Origin: Pyropia yezoensis
Lineage: Eukaryota > Rhodophyta > Bangiophyceae > Bangiales > Bangiaceae
Reading direction: 5' to 3'
Assembly: GCA_009829735.1 (NCBI GenBank)
Contig: CM020618.1
Span: forward strand, 5,578,882-5,642,881
DNA: 64,000 nt
In this document: piece by piece, positions 20,349 through 30,545 of the stretch
How the letters are laid out: each line of letters begins with the position of its first letter
Position numbering within the stretch: the first letter of the stretch is position 1
The notes under the pieces: model-generated
Seen by the model: the letters and a program-made list of their open reading frames with translations, nothing else
Database searches by the model: none
What the model was told of the DNA's origin: nothing
Made by a program: the position numbers and the translations under genes

Positions 20349-20970
20349 TAGGGTTGTGCAAGACGCCCAGGGGCGTGCTTTAAAGAGCACGCCCGGGGCG
20401 TGATCGGGCGTGATTTGGGGCGTGATCCACCCCCAAGCCCACCCCGAAAAGGTCGTGCTCTTGAGCGGTATCAGCAACATAAATACTTCGAGAACTTACG
20501 GCAGATGATTCATTTTGTCGGACGTAAAAGCCAGCGAGCGCGCGGCCGCGCTCCGCGTGTCGCTGTTGCGCGTCCTTCGACTGCCCCCCCCCCCCAACCG
20601 CCGCCGCCGCGCCGCCGCCCCCAACCGCCGCGTGCACCTTGGCAGCGCTGACGCGGTGGTCGGTCAGCGTCCCCCCCTCACGCGTCCACCACCAACGGCA
20701 GACAGTGTCTGCGTCTCGGACGACGTCCGCTCGTGTGGTGTTGCTGATCTGAGGCCTCCAAGACAGGGGGAGGATCGCCGTGTCCAATCACGGCCCTGCC
20801 AATAACTTCTGCGGGTACCACGGCGATGTTCGGGCGAAACATGTCAATAATTGGGTGGTCTACTTTGGGGGCGGGATGGGCGTGATGAACTTTGCGGGGC
20901 GTGCCCCGGCGTGCTCTAGGGCGTGATCCGCCCGCACGCCCACCAACATTGGGCGTGCTGCACAACTCTA
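20349..20970. mobile_element. hAT-like MITE 1
   Basis: The ends are inverted: TAGGGTTGTGCAAGACGCCC on the left and, read on the minus strand, TAGAGTTGTGCAGCACGCCC on the right (17 of 20 match). Next to each end lie several GGGCGTG motifs (20360-20440 and 20870-20960), as subterminal binding repeats do in hAT elements. The YAGGG start fits hAT ends. No 8-bp target duplication is visible; if TA is taken as the duplication, Tc1/mariner would also fit. No transposase ORF. Confidence 0.6.
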
Positions 20971-21601
20971 CGCGCAACAGTGTCTCGGCCAATCAGACAC
21001 TGTTGCAACTCCCTGTTGCTGCCGCATGCATCAGGCAAAATTCAGAGAACTAGAACACTCGGCTACAACGCGACGTCTACGTTGTTTCTTGAGCTTGCTA
21101 TTCTCTGGAACTTTCCTGCTCTCCGTGTGAACGCCCCATCCTTTCCAGGGTCGGAAACCTGGCCTCAGCTTGGCCAGTGCGGGTACAAGAAAGTGATCAC
21201 GTTGCCACCCGTTCTCTACGAGCATGAACGGGCTCACTGTAAGAGACCCCTTTAAACAAACAAGTTCCTGCATCTGGTGTGGCAATATGTGCAAGTATCA
21301 CACAGCTCCGGCGTACTCTTCCCGACACAAGCGACACCATGCACATAAGGGCGATTACATTACTGTTCGCTAAACTTTGTCCTTGGAGACAAAACCTAAC
21401 ACATATTCTCAATTTCTCATCAATGTAGGCACTCGATTGGCAAAGAGGTGCTCTCGACGGCTCGAACGACAATTCGGTCTCTTGCATGTATTCACTGATT
21501 GCCACGTAGTCCCTCAATGTTTTCCCTCAGATACTGAAGTTTTCGCTGTCAGCAGCCCCTATCTGGGTTGTTGGCAGGTCCACATTTTTTTTGTTGTTGT
21601 G
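20971..21601. other. No gene seen
   Basis: Unique sequence without coding signal, TIRs or repeats that I could recognise. Confidence 0.4.
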
Positions 21602-21740
21602 CATGTCTAAGAGGAACCAGGGTCGACTCCGGCCAGTGGGGCACATCGGTCGGGAAATCGTTCCCAGGGGCGAATCAGAATGGCTGAGAGCCTCTGTGAG
21701 AGAGTCAATCTCAATCCCATGAAAGAATTCAGAAATGAGC
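21602..21740 (+). repeat. Dispersed direct repeat, copy 1
   Basis: About 139 bp that recur at 22681-22820 with roughly 70% identity by eye; shared blocks include GGCTGAGAGCC, GAGAGAGT and GAATTCAGA. Probably two old copies of one short interspersed element; no ends could be defined. Confidence 0.6.
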
Positions 21741-22680
21741 AATTCTCAAGCAGCTTCTCATAACTGACGTGGCTCTTCGAATGGGGCCTACGAAGAAGAG
21801 TTTGCAGTTCGCACCACGCGTGTGCCCTGTGCACGGAATGTTCCGGCACTGCCCCCATGCATGCTTGTATGCAGCACTTCCCAGGCAGTGCCCTCGACCT
21901 CGGCCGAACCACAATTCACGCCACAAATCGGTGTCTCCCCTTCTCTGGCAGCGGATATGAGGAAAGACAGCTGAGAATACATTGTCCTCTGAACAGACGC
22001 TCGCAGTCGAAGAGTGGTCAGTTATCGCAGGTTGGGAGACCCACAGCAACGGCAACACACTGAATGCAGCTCGATGCCAAAGAAATAGACGGAGTCAATA
22101 ACTCAGTTGAACAAGCCTTTTATTCACGCACTTATCAGAGATTGACTTGTAACGTCAGAATGCTGCTCAGGCAGCTTCCGCTATGCTTTGCGCTTGTCGT
22201 GATGTTTTGAAGGAAAATCAGCATGTAGTTCACATTGAGCACATGCACTTGCAGACTACGATGCAGCTGATGTTTCAGACTTCATGCGCTGTCATAACGC
22301 GAGGCATCCCAGAAGACAATTTCTGAAGGTTATCTACATAGTGCCTTCTTACAATCATTGCGATCATTGTGAATTGAACCATCAATTTTCATGGCTTGTC
22401 CTCTACGAGGCCAGACACAGCACTGTGTGTCGATATTGCTGCTTGCTGAGTTCTGTCCTGGTGGCCCGAGACCGAGACATAGAGCCAATTTCTAAACTAC
22501 ACGGGAAAGGCATTGGCTGGACAGCGCTATCAGCTGCTTGACCAACACAATCATGTGGTCGTATGCCGGGCCAGAAACAGCCGCTACTATTTCTCACTAT
22601 TTCTTCCGACAAGCTGGAGGAATTCTACTGTCAGGAGCACTTTGCCGGAAGACCTTGGCAGAACCCTTTGTTCCCCCGGA
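21741..22680. other. No gene seen
   Basis: Sequence between the two repeat copies. No ORF with family resemblance and no obvious inverted repeat. Confidence 0.4.
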
Positions 22681-22820
22681 CATGTCAAGAGAAGTAGAGA
22701 CGATTCCAGCCTGTGGGGGCACATTGGTCTGGGCGTCGGTCCCAGCGGCGTTTCTGATTGGCTGAGAGCCCGTCTGAGAGAGTGAATCTCGGTCCACCAG
22801 ATCAGAATTCAGATATCAGC
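22681..22820 (+). repeat. Dispersed direct repeat, copy 2
   Basis: Second copy of the ~139-bp repeat at 21602-21740, in the same orientation, offset about 1.08 kb. Confidence 0.6.
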
Positions 22821-24820
22821 CACAGTGGACGAATCTGTCGTCTTATGCTATAAGAGCACAAATTGTGAGCACTATACTTCTGCGCAAGAAAGGTTCATTA
22901 CTTGTGGTGATTGATGAGAGCAATCTAGTCGTGCATCACAATGCTCGCTCAAGGAGCGCTTGGATGCTCAAAGGACACTCAATCTGGAGCTATGATCAGC
23001 AGAGACGCTGACGCGTGCAACTTGGGCCGCGGCAGTTCATGGCTTTTCCTCGTAATTTGATAACAGGGCGGGGCCGCTTCAAGCTGTCCATACTTGGACG
23101 CGGGCTTTCTGTGTCTCATACGGAGAAAATGTTGATCCAAGCTTTTTCAGTTGTGCACCACTATTGTATGTGACAAGGAAATATACTACTTCCTTCAAGA
23201 ACTCCTTCAATCTGTACTTCATCTTCGCTTTCAGTGCACATTATCTCTTATCTTCTAACTCCACGTACTCCGCGTTTCACACTGGTGCATAGCACCCGAG
23301 AAATATTATTGCCCTGGGTGGCGGTCAATAGTGGATGCGTCAACGTCTATTTGGCACAAGATCGAGACAGAAAACAAAACGATGTCAACTGACGCTTCAA
23401 TTGCCCGCTCATCAATCGTCAATTCTAGTGGCCAACCACAGACGGAGCGCATACTCATGGCGCAATCAATTAAGGCCATCGAGCTAAATCGGGAAGGGCG
23501 TCATTTGCCAGCAGTTCGATGATACCAGACATGTCCGAATGAGCATTCTAGAATGCTGGAAGCACGCCGTGAGCCTGGCCACGGGCCTCCGCTGGGACTG
23601 CGCCGCGGCAGCTGGGCATTGTCTGCGTCGCGGTCGGGTCTGCTCCCAGCGCGCTCTTCCATGTAAGGGATGGACGCCGTACTGGCGACAGCTATCCGCC
23701 CAAACCCTGCCTCAAGTTGGAAGAAGCGATCGAGCGCAGCGACTGAATCAAACAGTATTAAAGTAACGCCAAACAATTTTTTTACACTTCATATATTACC
23801 GTGTAACTCACCGTATCATAGAGCACCTTACAGTGTATCAGTGCACCTTGAAGCTCGTTTTGGCGTTGCAATACTGTAGGACTCAGTGACAGCTCTTGAT
23901 CTCCGTGCTGCATTTATAACTCAGCCTCCGAGCACACAAGGAGCTGAATGTAGAGATACTGTGCATTCACAAAATACAATGGCGAGAGGTCAGTGGTCCG
24001 AGCAGGCTATTCTCAAGCTCAGTCGGTCTTTCTCTGCCCCGTTGCCTACTAACCTCTCGCACGCCCAAAAAAGCACATGGCGCAGATCCACAACGCAAGA
24101 CTGTTGTTTGCACTATTACGATGGTCTTCCACGTACCGCGCAGGCTGGCACCAGACGAGAACAACGCAAAAAATATGCAAGATTGAGCGATCTCGGACTT
24201 TTTTCAAAGTGCATCACTTTGTTCGACGTAGTCCGTCAACGTTAGGGCACACGGACACCTCAATGCAAAACAATACATTCACAAAGTAATTCTGAACTAT
24301 GTTACTGGGAAAATTCATCGCTACCATTTCAGGCAACCCCCTTCAATCAGCCACCAAGAAGCCACCTGGAACAATTCTTAAACCTCTTCCGAGAGTCACT
24401 TGCAATTGGATTCGTTGACGTTTCATGGACAAGAGATTGAGTAGTTCGACTGCCTCTGGTCTAGCACAGTCTTTGGTTCCGACACAGATGTAATAACTTA
24501 CGAACTATGCTGCGTCCTCGTGACTTGAAATAGTGAGGAATGCCTGGAGTCATTTTCTTAGCTGCCGCTTGTCGCCGTAAGCTCATGCTGATTCAGTTTT
24601 GGCGGATCCGGACATGAAGTGCAGTGCAAGAGCTAAGGTTTAGGCTATTCGCGTGCAGGCTTCTGAAGACGAGCGAACGGCGCGCGGTCCGGGCTCGATC
24701 GTACAGAGCTCATGATGCCACAGCGGGTTAAACATGGTTGGCTGATTGGTCAGAACGACACTGTTTTCTCCTCGTATCCCGCCGGGGTCTCTTTCATCGC
24801 ACACCGTTTTCATCAGGAAC
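22821..24820. other. 2 kb without recognisable gene
   Basis: AT-richer DNA with only short ORFs on both strands, none with family resemblance. A spliced gene with small exons cannot be excluded, but I found no chain of exons like that of the LYR gene. Confidence 0.4.
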
Positions 24821-25539
24821 CAGGGCTGTGCAAGGGTATCGGCCCAAGGGTACCACAAGTGTATGATATCAAGTGTATCAGCGATACACTTGGCGAAATC
24901 AGGAATTCTTCATATATACACTCTTGCAAGCGTATTGCGTATTCAAGTGTATACGTGACACACATGGCTCCGGACTTTCACGTATCGAAAGGTATGGAGC
25001 AAGTAGCCCCAACTGTTTCAAAACTGCCAATTATATCGTGCCACGCGGTCGAAGGCCACAGAGGCCCAGCTGGCAGACACGGCCGCGACAGGAGACGAGA
25101 CCGCCAGGCAGCCCCGTGACGACCCAGCGGCCGCTGGACACGGGTCGTGGCGGGTGGTCCCTGAGCCAGCCACGAGCGCCTGCCCAGCAGGCTGCATCAC
25201 ACCCAGGCAGCGTCGCCATCGACAGGCGACGGAATAGCACCCGCTCGTCACCCAGCCATCAGAGACGACGTTATGGGTGCAAAAAGAGGTCACGCAGCGT
25301 CCGAACGTCAGCGACTGCGTGTCTACAGAAGGGTATTGATACACTTGCCCGTCGCAATTTGCGAATACACATGCCAATGTGGGGCACGTGCGTATACACT
25401 TGATACATACATTCGCACTAGCCTCACAGCTGAATACACTTGACCGAGCCACAGGCCACTGTCAGCTTGATACTCTGACCCACTTGTGCGGTCCCATACA
25501 GTACACATGACCAAATCCGGTACCCTTGCACAGCCCTGC
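24821..25539. mobile_element. hAT-like MITE 2 with subterminal repeat arrays
   Basis: The ends are a perfect 18-bp inverted repeat, CAGGGCTGTGCAAGGGTA, followed by CCGG/TCGG. Inside each end lie several copies of CAAGTGTAT: in plus orientation at about 24857, 24869 and 24942, and as its complement at about 25338, 25398 and 25435. Such subterminal arrays bind transposase in hAT elements. The TIR start resembles that of MITE 1 (both have GGGYTGTGCAAG). No 8-bp target duplication is seen and there is no transposase ORF. Confidence 0.75.
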
Positions 25540-25818
25540 TACTGCCCCTTGCCGAAGGCGTTGTGATGTATCGTTCAGTTGCTGGGAAGCCTGATAAGCA
25601 TTCGTATCGCATGGGCTTTCACAGCCGCAGAGGCTCCGGTGGATCTCTGATCGATCAACTTGGCTCACTGTGTCGCGTTTCAGTGACCTTGGGACCTTTC
25701 GTTGTTGTTTTTGTCCTGATCGGCCAACTCAAAGAACTGTAGAGCGCACGTGCGCAGTACTCTGACAATAGCACGAAATTTCACCCTGTCCGCATCTCGT
25801 GCACAAAAGGAGAGCTCC
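25540..25818. other. No gene seen
   Basis: Short spacer between MITE 2 and the 3' end of the LYR gene, which lies on the minus strand; its 3' UTR should fall here. Confidence 0.4.
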
Positions 25819-26663
25819 TCATCTAGTCAAATTCATCAGCTTGCGCACCCCAGCGAGACGTCTGTGGACAGTGCACGAGTCGTCAGTCATGAAAATTGGG
25901 GGTCATCGTCGTCCGGCGGCGCTTGAAGATTCCCGATGAGGGGTGGGAGCACAGAAAGAGCATGACCGATGCATGGGCACAAAAGATGGGTGACGAAGGA
26001 ACAGGTGGACTCTCATCCATCACACTAGCTATGACGTACCCATGTCCGTCGGCTACAAGCTTGTCAACCTGATCAGAAGGTACGTCACGACGCGCCCGAA
26101 TCTCATGCCGGGCCACTCGGGCAATCTCGTCTCCTCCCTATGGATCGCCATTCGCATAGACAACAGAAACAATCATGTTACGCATGAACGGCAGAAAGCG
26201 CCAGTCAGAGGCTGTTGAGAGCAGAAGCCGCCGCAGGGTATCTCGCCGCATCCGTGTAACCAGAACGTCACTCGCCGTATCCACTCGCGTGTTCACAAAC
26301 GGGAACTCGATGCGTAAGCAAAACGTACTCCAGGCACTTCTTTCGACACCCGAAGAGCTTGTCTACGGCCACAAGAAGAGAAGCAGTGCAAACGTGCGGA
26401 TCAGAACGATGCAAGGTGAACAAGTCAGCTGGGCGGTCTTCTCGAGGCATCCCCAGGCCGCTAGCGATGCGGAGATTCCAGTGGTGGGCCAAGCGCACAC
26501 GCTCATACACTGGTACTGCATGCAAGGAGTGACAGAAGCTCGCACGTTGGCATGCGAGCATGCGAGGTGCCGCACCCATAAACGACCCCGGGGATAGAGG
26601 CCGGACGTACCTGTAGAGTGAGAGGACGGATGATCGGCGAAGGAAGTCGCGCAAGGAGAGCAT
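25819..26663 (-). CDS. LYR-motif (LYRM2-like) protein, four exons
   Basis: LYR proteins are small, mostly mitochondrial, helical proteins that act with the acyl carrier protein in respiratory-complex or Fe-S assembly. The exons are 26663-26611, 26362-26329, 26137-26040 and 25861-25819. All three donors are GTACGT; the acceptors are CCGTAG, CCATAG and CCACAG; phases agree and the frame stays open to a TGA at 25819. The product has 75 residues, typical for the family. It begins MLSLRDFLRRSSVLSLYR, continues QALRVSKEVPG across the first junction, then has a middle helix (ARVARHEIRARRDVP) and ends GRLAGVRKLMNLTR. The LYRQALR core and the FLRR, HEIRARR and DGHGRL positions match LYRM2. The introns are 248, 191 and 178 bp. 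Splicing is inferred from sequence; LYRM2 versus another LYR subfamily is less certain. Confidence 0.8.
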
Positions 26664-26900
26664 GGTGAACTTTCAGCTAGCACTCGAGCGAGGTCGTTTG
26701 GGCCACGTCTCTGTTGACTTGCCTGCGTGCAAATGTTGTTCCAGCGCAGTGGTCTCTGACCCCGGATCCACGACAAGCCTGTTTTTCTGCCGAACGGCTT
26801 GTCGGGGCCTGTCGAACAGGCCCTGCCGGCTGAAACGACGGGTGAAACGACCTCGATTCTTGGTGGGGAAGCCGACTTAAAGCAGGAGTAAGTGCGAGAA
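26664..26900. other. Upstream region of the LYR gene
   Basis: Should hold the promoter of the LYR gene, which is read leftwards. No TATA box or other motif stands out. Confidence 0.3.
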
Positions 26901-27016
26901 AGTGTGCTGTTAAGCTAGCGCGTCGCTAATGGATGGTGAGGAAGTACCGATTAAGTTAAAGTGTGCTGTTAAGCTAGCGCGTCGCTAATAGATGGTGAGT
27001 AAGTACCGATTAAGTT
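26901..27016 (+). repeat. 59-bp tandem duplication
   Basis: Two copies (26901-26959 and 26960-27016) starting AGTGTGCTGTTAAGCTAGCG and differing at only a few positions. They sit at the sharp border to the CCG-rich array on the right. Confidence 0.9.
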
Positions 27017-27039
27017 CCTGGAACTGCCAGAAGCAATAT

Positions 27040-28330
27040 CCGTCTCCAACCCCGCCGGCCAACACCGCCAGCTACCTCCGAAGGCCGGCTCCGCGGGCAT
27101 CCGCAGCCCGCGACCGCCGCAGACCACCCCCGCTGACCACCGCTGCCCGGTGCGTCCGTCTAGCACATCCACAAGGCTGTGGTCGACAACCACCACCTCG
27201 GGGACGAGCGGATACCCCTGCGGACCACCGCCCCCGGCCACCGCCGCCGGCGAACCCCGACGCCCACCCCCGCCGACCACCCCCACCGACCACAGCGGCA
27301 ACCAGCTGTGCTCCCGGCCACTCCCGCGAGCCACCCCCGCCGGCCACCGCCGACCGCCACCGCCGCCGGCCACCGCCGCAGGCTACTCCTGGGGTCACCG
27401 CCGACGACCACAGCCGCCGGCTTACCCCACAAGCCAACTCCGTCGGCCACCCAAGTCGGCCAGCGCCACAGACTACTGCCTCCGGCCACAGCCCTCGCGG
27501 CTGCGTCATTCCAGCCACGGCTGGATGGCCGGCAGTGGTGGCCGCAGCGGCGGAAGCAGCGGCGTCGGCGGCGGCGTGGGAAAGAGTAGTGGGCACTTGA
27601 CCATGCACATCCGGTGCACCGCCGCCGGCCACTTCTGGGGGCCACCCAACCCCCCGCCGGCCAACCCAGCCGGCCAACCCCGCCGGCCAACCCCGCAGAC
27701 GACCCCCGCCGGCGACCGCCGCAGGCCACCGCTGCTGGCGACAGCTGCCGCGCACTCCCGCAGGACACGCCGCAGGCCACCGCCGCCGGCCACCCCTGCC
27801 GGCGACACGACCCCGCCGGCCACCGCCGCCGGTCACCGCCGCAGGCTACCGCGGCAGGCCACAGCGGCAGGCAAGCCCCGGAGGCTACCGTGGCGCGCCG
27901 CCGCCACCGGCCACCGCGACAGGCCACAGCGGCAGGCTAACCCTGTCAGCTCCCTCCGCCGGCCAGGGCCGCTGGCACCGCCAGCTAGCCACCCCCGCCG
28001 GTCACCCCCAACGGTGCACCGCCCCCGGTCGCCCTTGCCGGCGACACGACGGCGCCGGCCATCGCCACCGGCCGCCGCTGCCGGCAACGCCAGCCAGCCA
28101 CCCCCGCCGGCCCGACCCCCACTGGTGCACCGCCGGCGGTGCACCGCCGGCGGTGCACCGCCGCCGGCGACACGACCCCGCCGACCACCTCCGCCGGCAA
28201 CCCCCACCGGAGAACGCTGCAGCTGCCGGCAAACCCCGCAGGCCACCGAGGCAGGTTCCGGCGGCAGACCACCGCCGTCGGCCAACCCCGTCAGCCAACC
28301 CAGCTGGGCTCCCCCGCAGGCCACCCCGGC
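27040..28330 (+). repeat. CCG-rich minisatellite
   Basis: About 1.3 kb of degenerate units such as GCCGGCCACCGCCGCCGGC. All six frames contain long open stretches (up to about 500 codons on + and 250 on -) of Pro/Ala/Thr/Arg or Gly/Ala/Trp repeats; these are composition effects and not called as genes. Part of the array (28130-28160) is a perfect triple of GGTGCACCGCCGGC. Confidence 0.85.
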
Positions 28331-28339
28331 CACATCGTC

Positions 28340-28410
28340 GGTCGCAGCCGCGAGGGGGGGGAGGGGAGGGAATGGAGGGGGGGGGGTGGGGGGGGGGTTG
28401 GGGAGGTGGA
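28340..28410 (+). repeat. G-run cluster
   Basis: Runs of four to ten G separated by one to three other bases, ending the CCG array. The spacing of G-runs fits G-quadruplex-forming DNA on the plus strand. Confidence 0.7.
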
Positions 28411-30079
28411 GCATGGCGGGGGGACGATGCGTCGTACAGCTTGTCGCGGGAGGACGCCAACGCCTGATCAGCGTGGTGCCCACGTGCCTAGCACTTCGTA
28501 GCCACGTTACGATTGCTCTGAAGGGAGCACGAACGCGAACACTCACCTGTGGTGTGTCTGTTTATTGCTTTGCAATGTCTCAGTCAGTTGCCTCTGTCAA
28601 TCCATCCTGGCTCCTTGTCGGATGGTGTGGGTCCAGGGTTGGCAAAAATTTAATATTTTTGTCTCGGCTTTGATTAATGTGTAGATTAATTGAACATATT
28701 TTTTATCTTTTATATGCATGATTCATCAAATGACCGCACTTTAAATTCTTGACGACTTATGTCTGGCATTGTATGCCAACTATCGCTGCCGCAACAAACG
28801 ATTTGTCTTCGGCGCGGCTCCTGGTCACGCTCACCGTCGCTTTCCGGAATGCTCAAGTCGGTTTTGCACAAGCGCCGTCCCCCTCGACGAGGTGACTTGC
28901 ACGCGTTCAAGCTAAGCTCGCTGACTGACCCGGGTTCCCCTCTTCAACTCCCGGCTGCGTCCGCCACCCTCCCGACCGGCCGTCAGCCATAGCTGGGGCG
29001 GCGCCCATGGAAGGGGCAGCAGGCCGAGCGTCCGCGTCCAGCGGCGCCCTTCCCGTGGGAGGCGCTGCCTCGAGCCGTGGCACCGGACAAAAGGCGAGCG
29101 ACATCAAGTAAGAGTTAGGGTAGTGTTAGTAGTAATGATGGTAGAACTGTTCAGATGTGACATCAGTCACGCACTCAAGTGTACGATAGATAAATCAACG
29201 GGCCGTTTCTGCTCTTTGATTAATCTATAGATTAATGATAAACTATTCTAATTTATTAAAATGTATACATTCTATTGCTGCCAACCGTGTGTGGGTCGGC
29301 CAACGAGGGGCTTTGCAGGTCTCATCAGACTACAAAAAGTGCTCTTCAGCTCCAACAATACCAGGTCAGATGCCAGGTGGCCTCCTTTTCCAGCGGTACT
29401 TCCTCTTAGTTCGGGCCAAACAGGCCTAACCGCGGCCTGCGACCGATAGGCTGCCACGCCCAAGTGCTCGTACAATGCTTGTCAAGTGTTGTTGGACGCT
29501 CCTAGACGTCCTGACCCCACCTTTTTTTCTAAACATTTTCTGGTACACACCGTCGATGCGCGTCTTTTCATACCATCTTGACCCGTGAGCAAAGACCTCT
29601 AGGGGCATTCTACAGGCCTCAACGAAAAGGACAATAAAAATCGGCCTGTATGGAGGTGTGGAGAGGGGTTCAGGGGGCCACTTCACACGAGGCGTACAAG
29701 CTTTTCCGACGAAAAACGGGCTGGTCGTGGATCCCGATTCAAGAATCGCTGCGCAAGGAGAGCGACAAGCGTATCATGAAAAATGTGAGGTCACAGCAGA
29801 TCTCCGCCCAAGTGCATTTAACTCTCGCATGCCTATTGGCTCCCGTCATCGAACAGACGGTGACAGCCACATCCATCGCATACTTCAGCTCCGATTTTGC
29901 ACGAATGTAATTAGTTACCCACTTCCTTTCCACTCCCGAGAGCTGCACAAGTACGAGTGCCTCCACAACATGACCCAATGCCCAGAGTCCCTCGTTTCAA
30001 TCAATCGAAGCAGGGCACAGCAGGCCAAGGTAGCCGCAGCTAGTGTCATCAGAATGCAGGCTATTTCAAATAGAACAAC
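28411..30079. other. No gene; AT-rich direct repeats
   Basis: A 22-bp palindromic block TTTGATTAATNTNTAGATTA occurs at 28669 and 29215 (same orientation, 546 bp apart) and may mark the edges of a small element. Between them is a GC-rich part with short ORFs on the minus strand that I cannot assign. Beyond 29.3 kb nothing is recognisable. Confidence 0.4.
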
Positions 30080-30545
30080 TATTGCAGTTATCCGAAATTT
30101 GTCCCATGTGGACAAGAGCAAGAGCAAGTGTACAAAAGCAAGGGCCAATCGCATGCTCGCAGCAGAGGGCTGTCCAATGGCGTGCTGCAACACGTCTGTC
30201 GGAAGAACCTGATGATTGGCTATGGCCACAACTGCTCTCGCAACGAACGCTGGTTGGTCAAAACACTCTTGTTTCTTCATCGGATCTCGCCGGTTGGCCC
30301 TTTATCTCAAGTCATCTCTGTCAAGAACAGTCCGAAGCGCTTAGCCGGTGCTTGTTCTGCCCTCGAAGTGGTCAGAAATCCCGAGTGAACCCCCGATCAC
30401 ACTGTTCGTACAACAACGGACCCTCATGCAGAGCAATCATTGGCCAGAGAGGCAGCATCTGAGTCATATCATTGGTCAAACACAGTTTGCTCTTGCTCTT
30501 TTCCACATGGGACAAAATTGGGAGAACTGCAATAGCGTTCCATAG
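30080..30545. mobile_element. Inverted-repeat element, MITE-like
   Basis: The segment 30083-30130 (ATTGCAGTTATCCGAAATTT, then GTCCCATGTGG and AGAGCAAGAGCAA) matches the minus strand of 30495-30540 with few changes, and weaker similarity continues inward for some 50 bp on each side. This is a foldback of about 460 bp without coding capacity. Exact ends and target duplication are unclear. Confidence 0.5.

Noticed and set aside
27072-28673. ORFs of up to 507 codons in the CCG array
   Set aside because: Pro/Ala/Thr or Gly/Trp repeats in all frames; minisatellite DNA.
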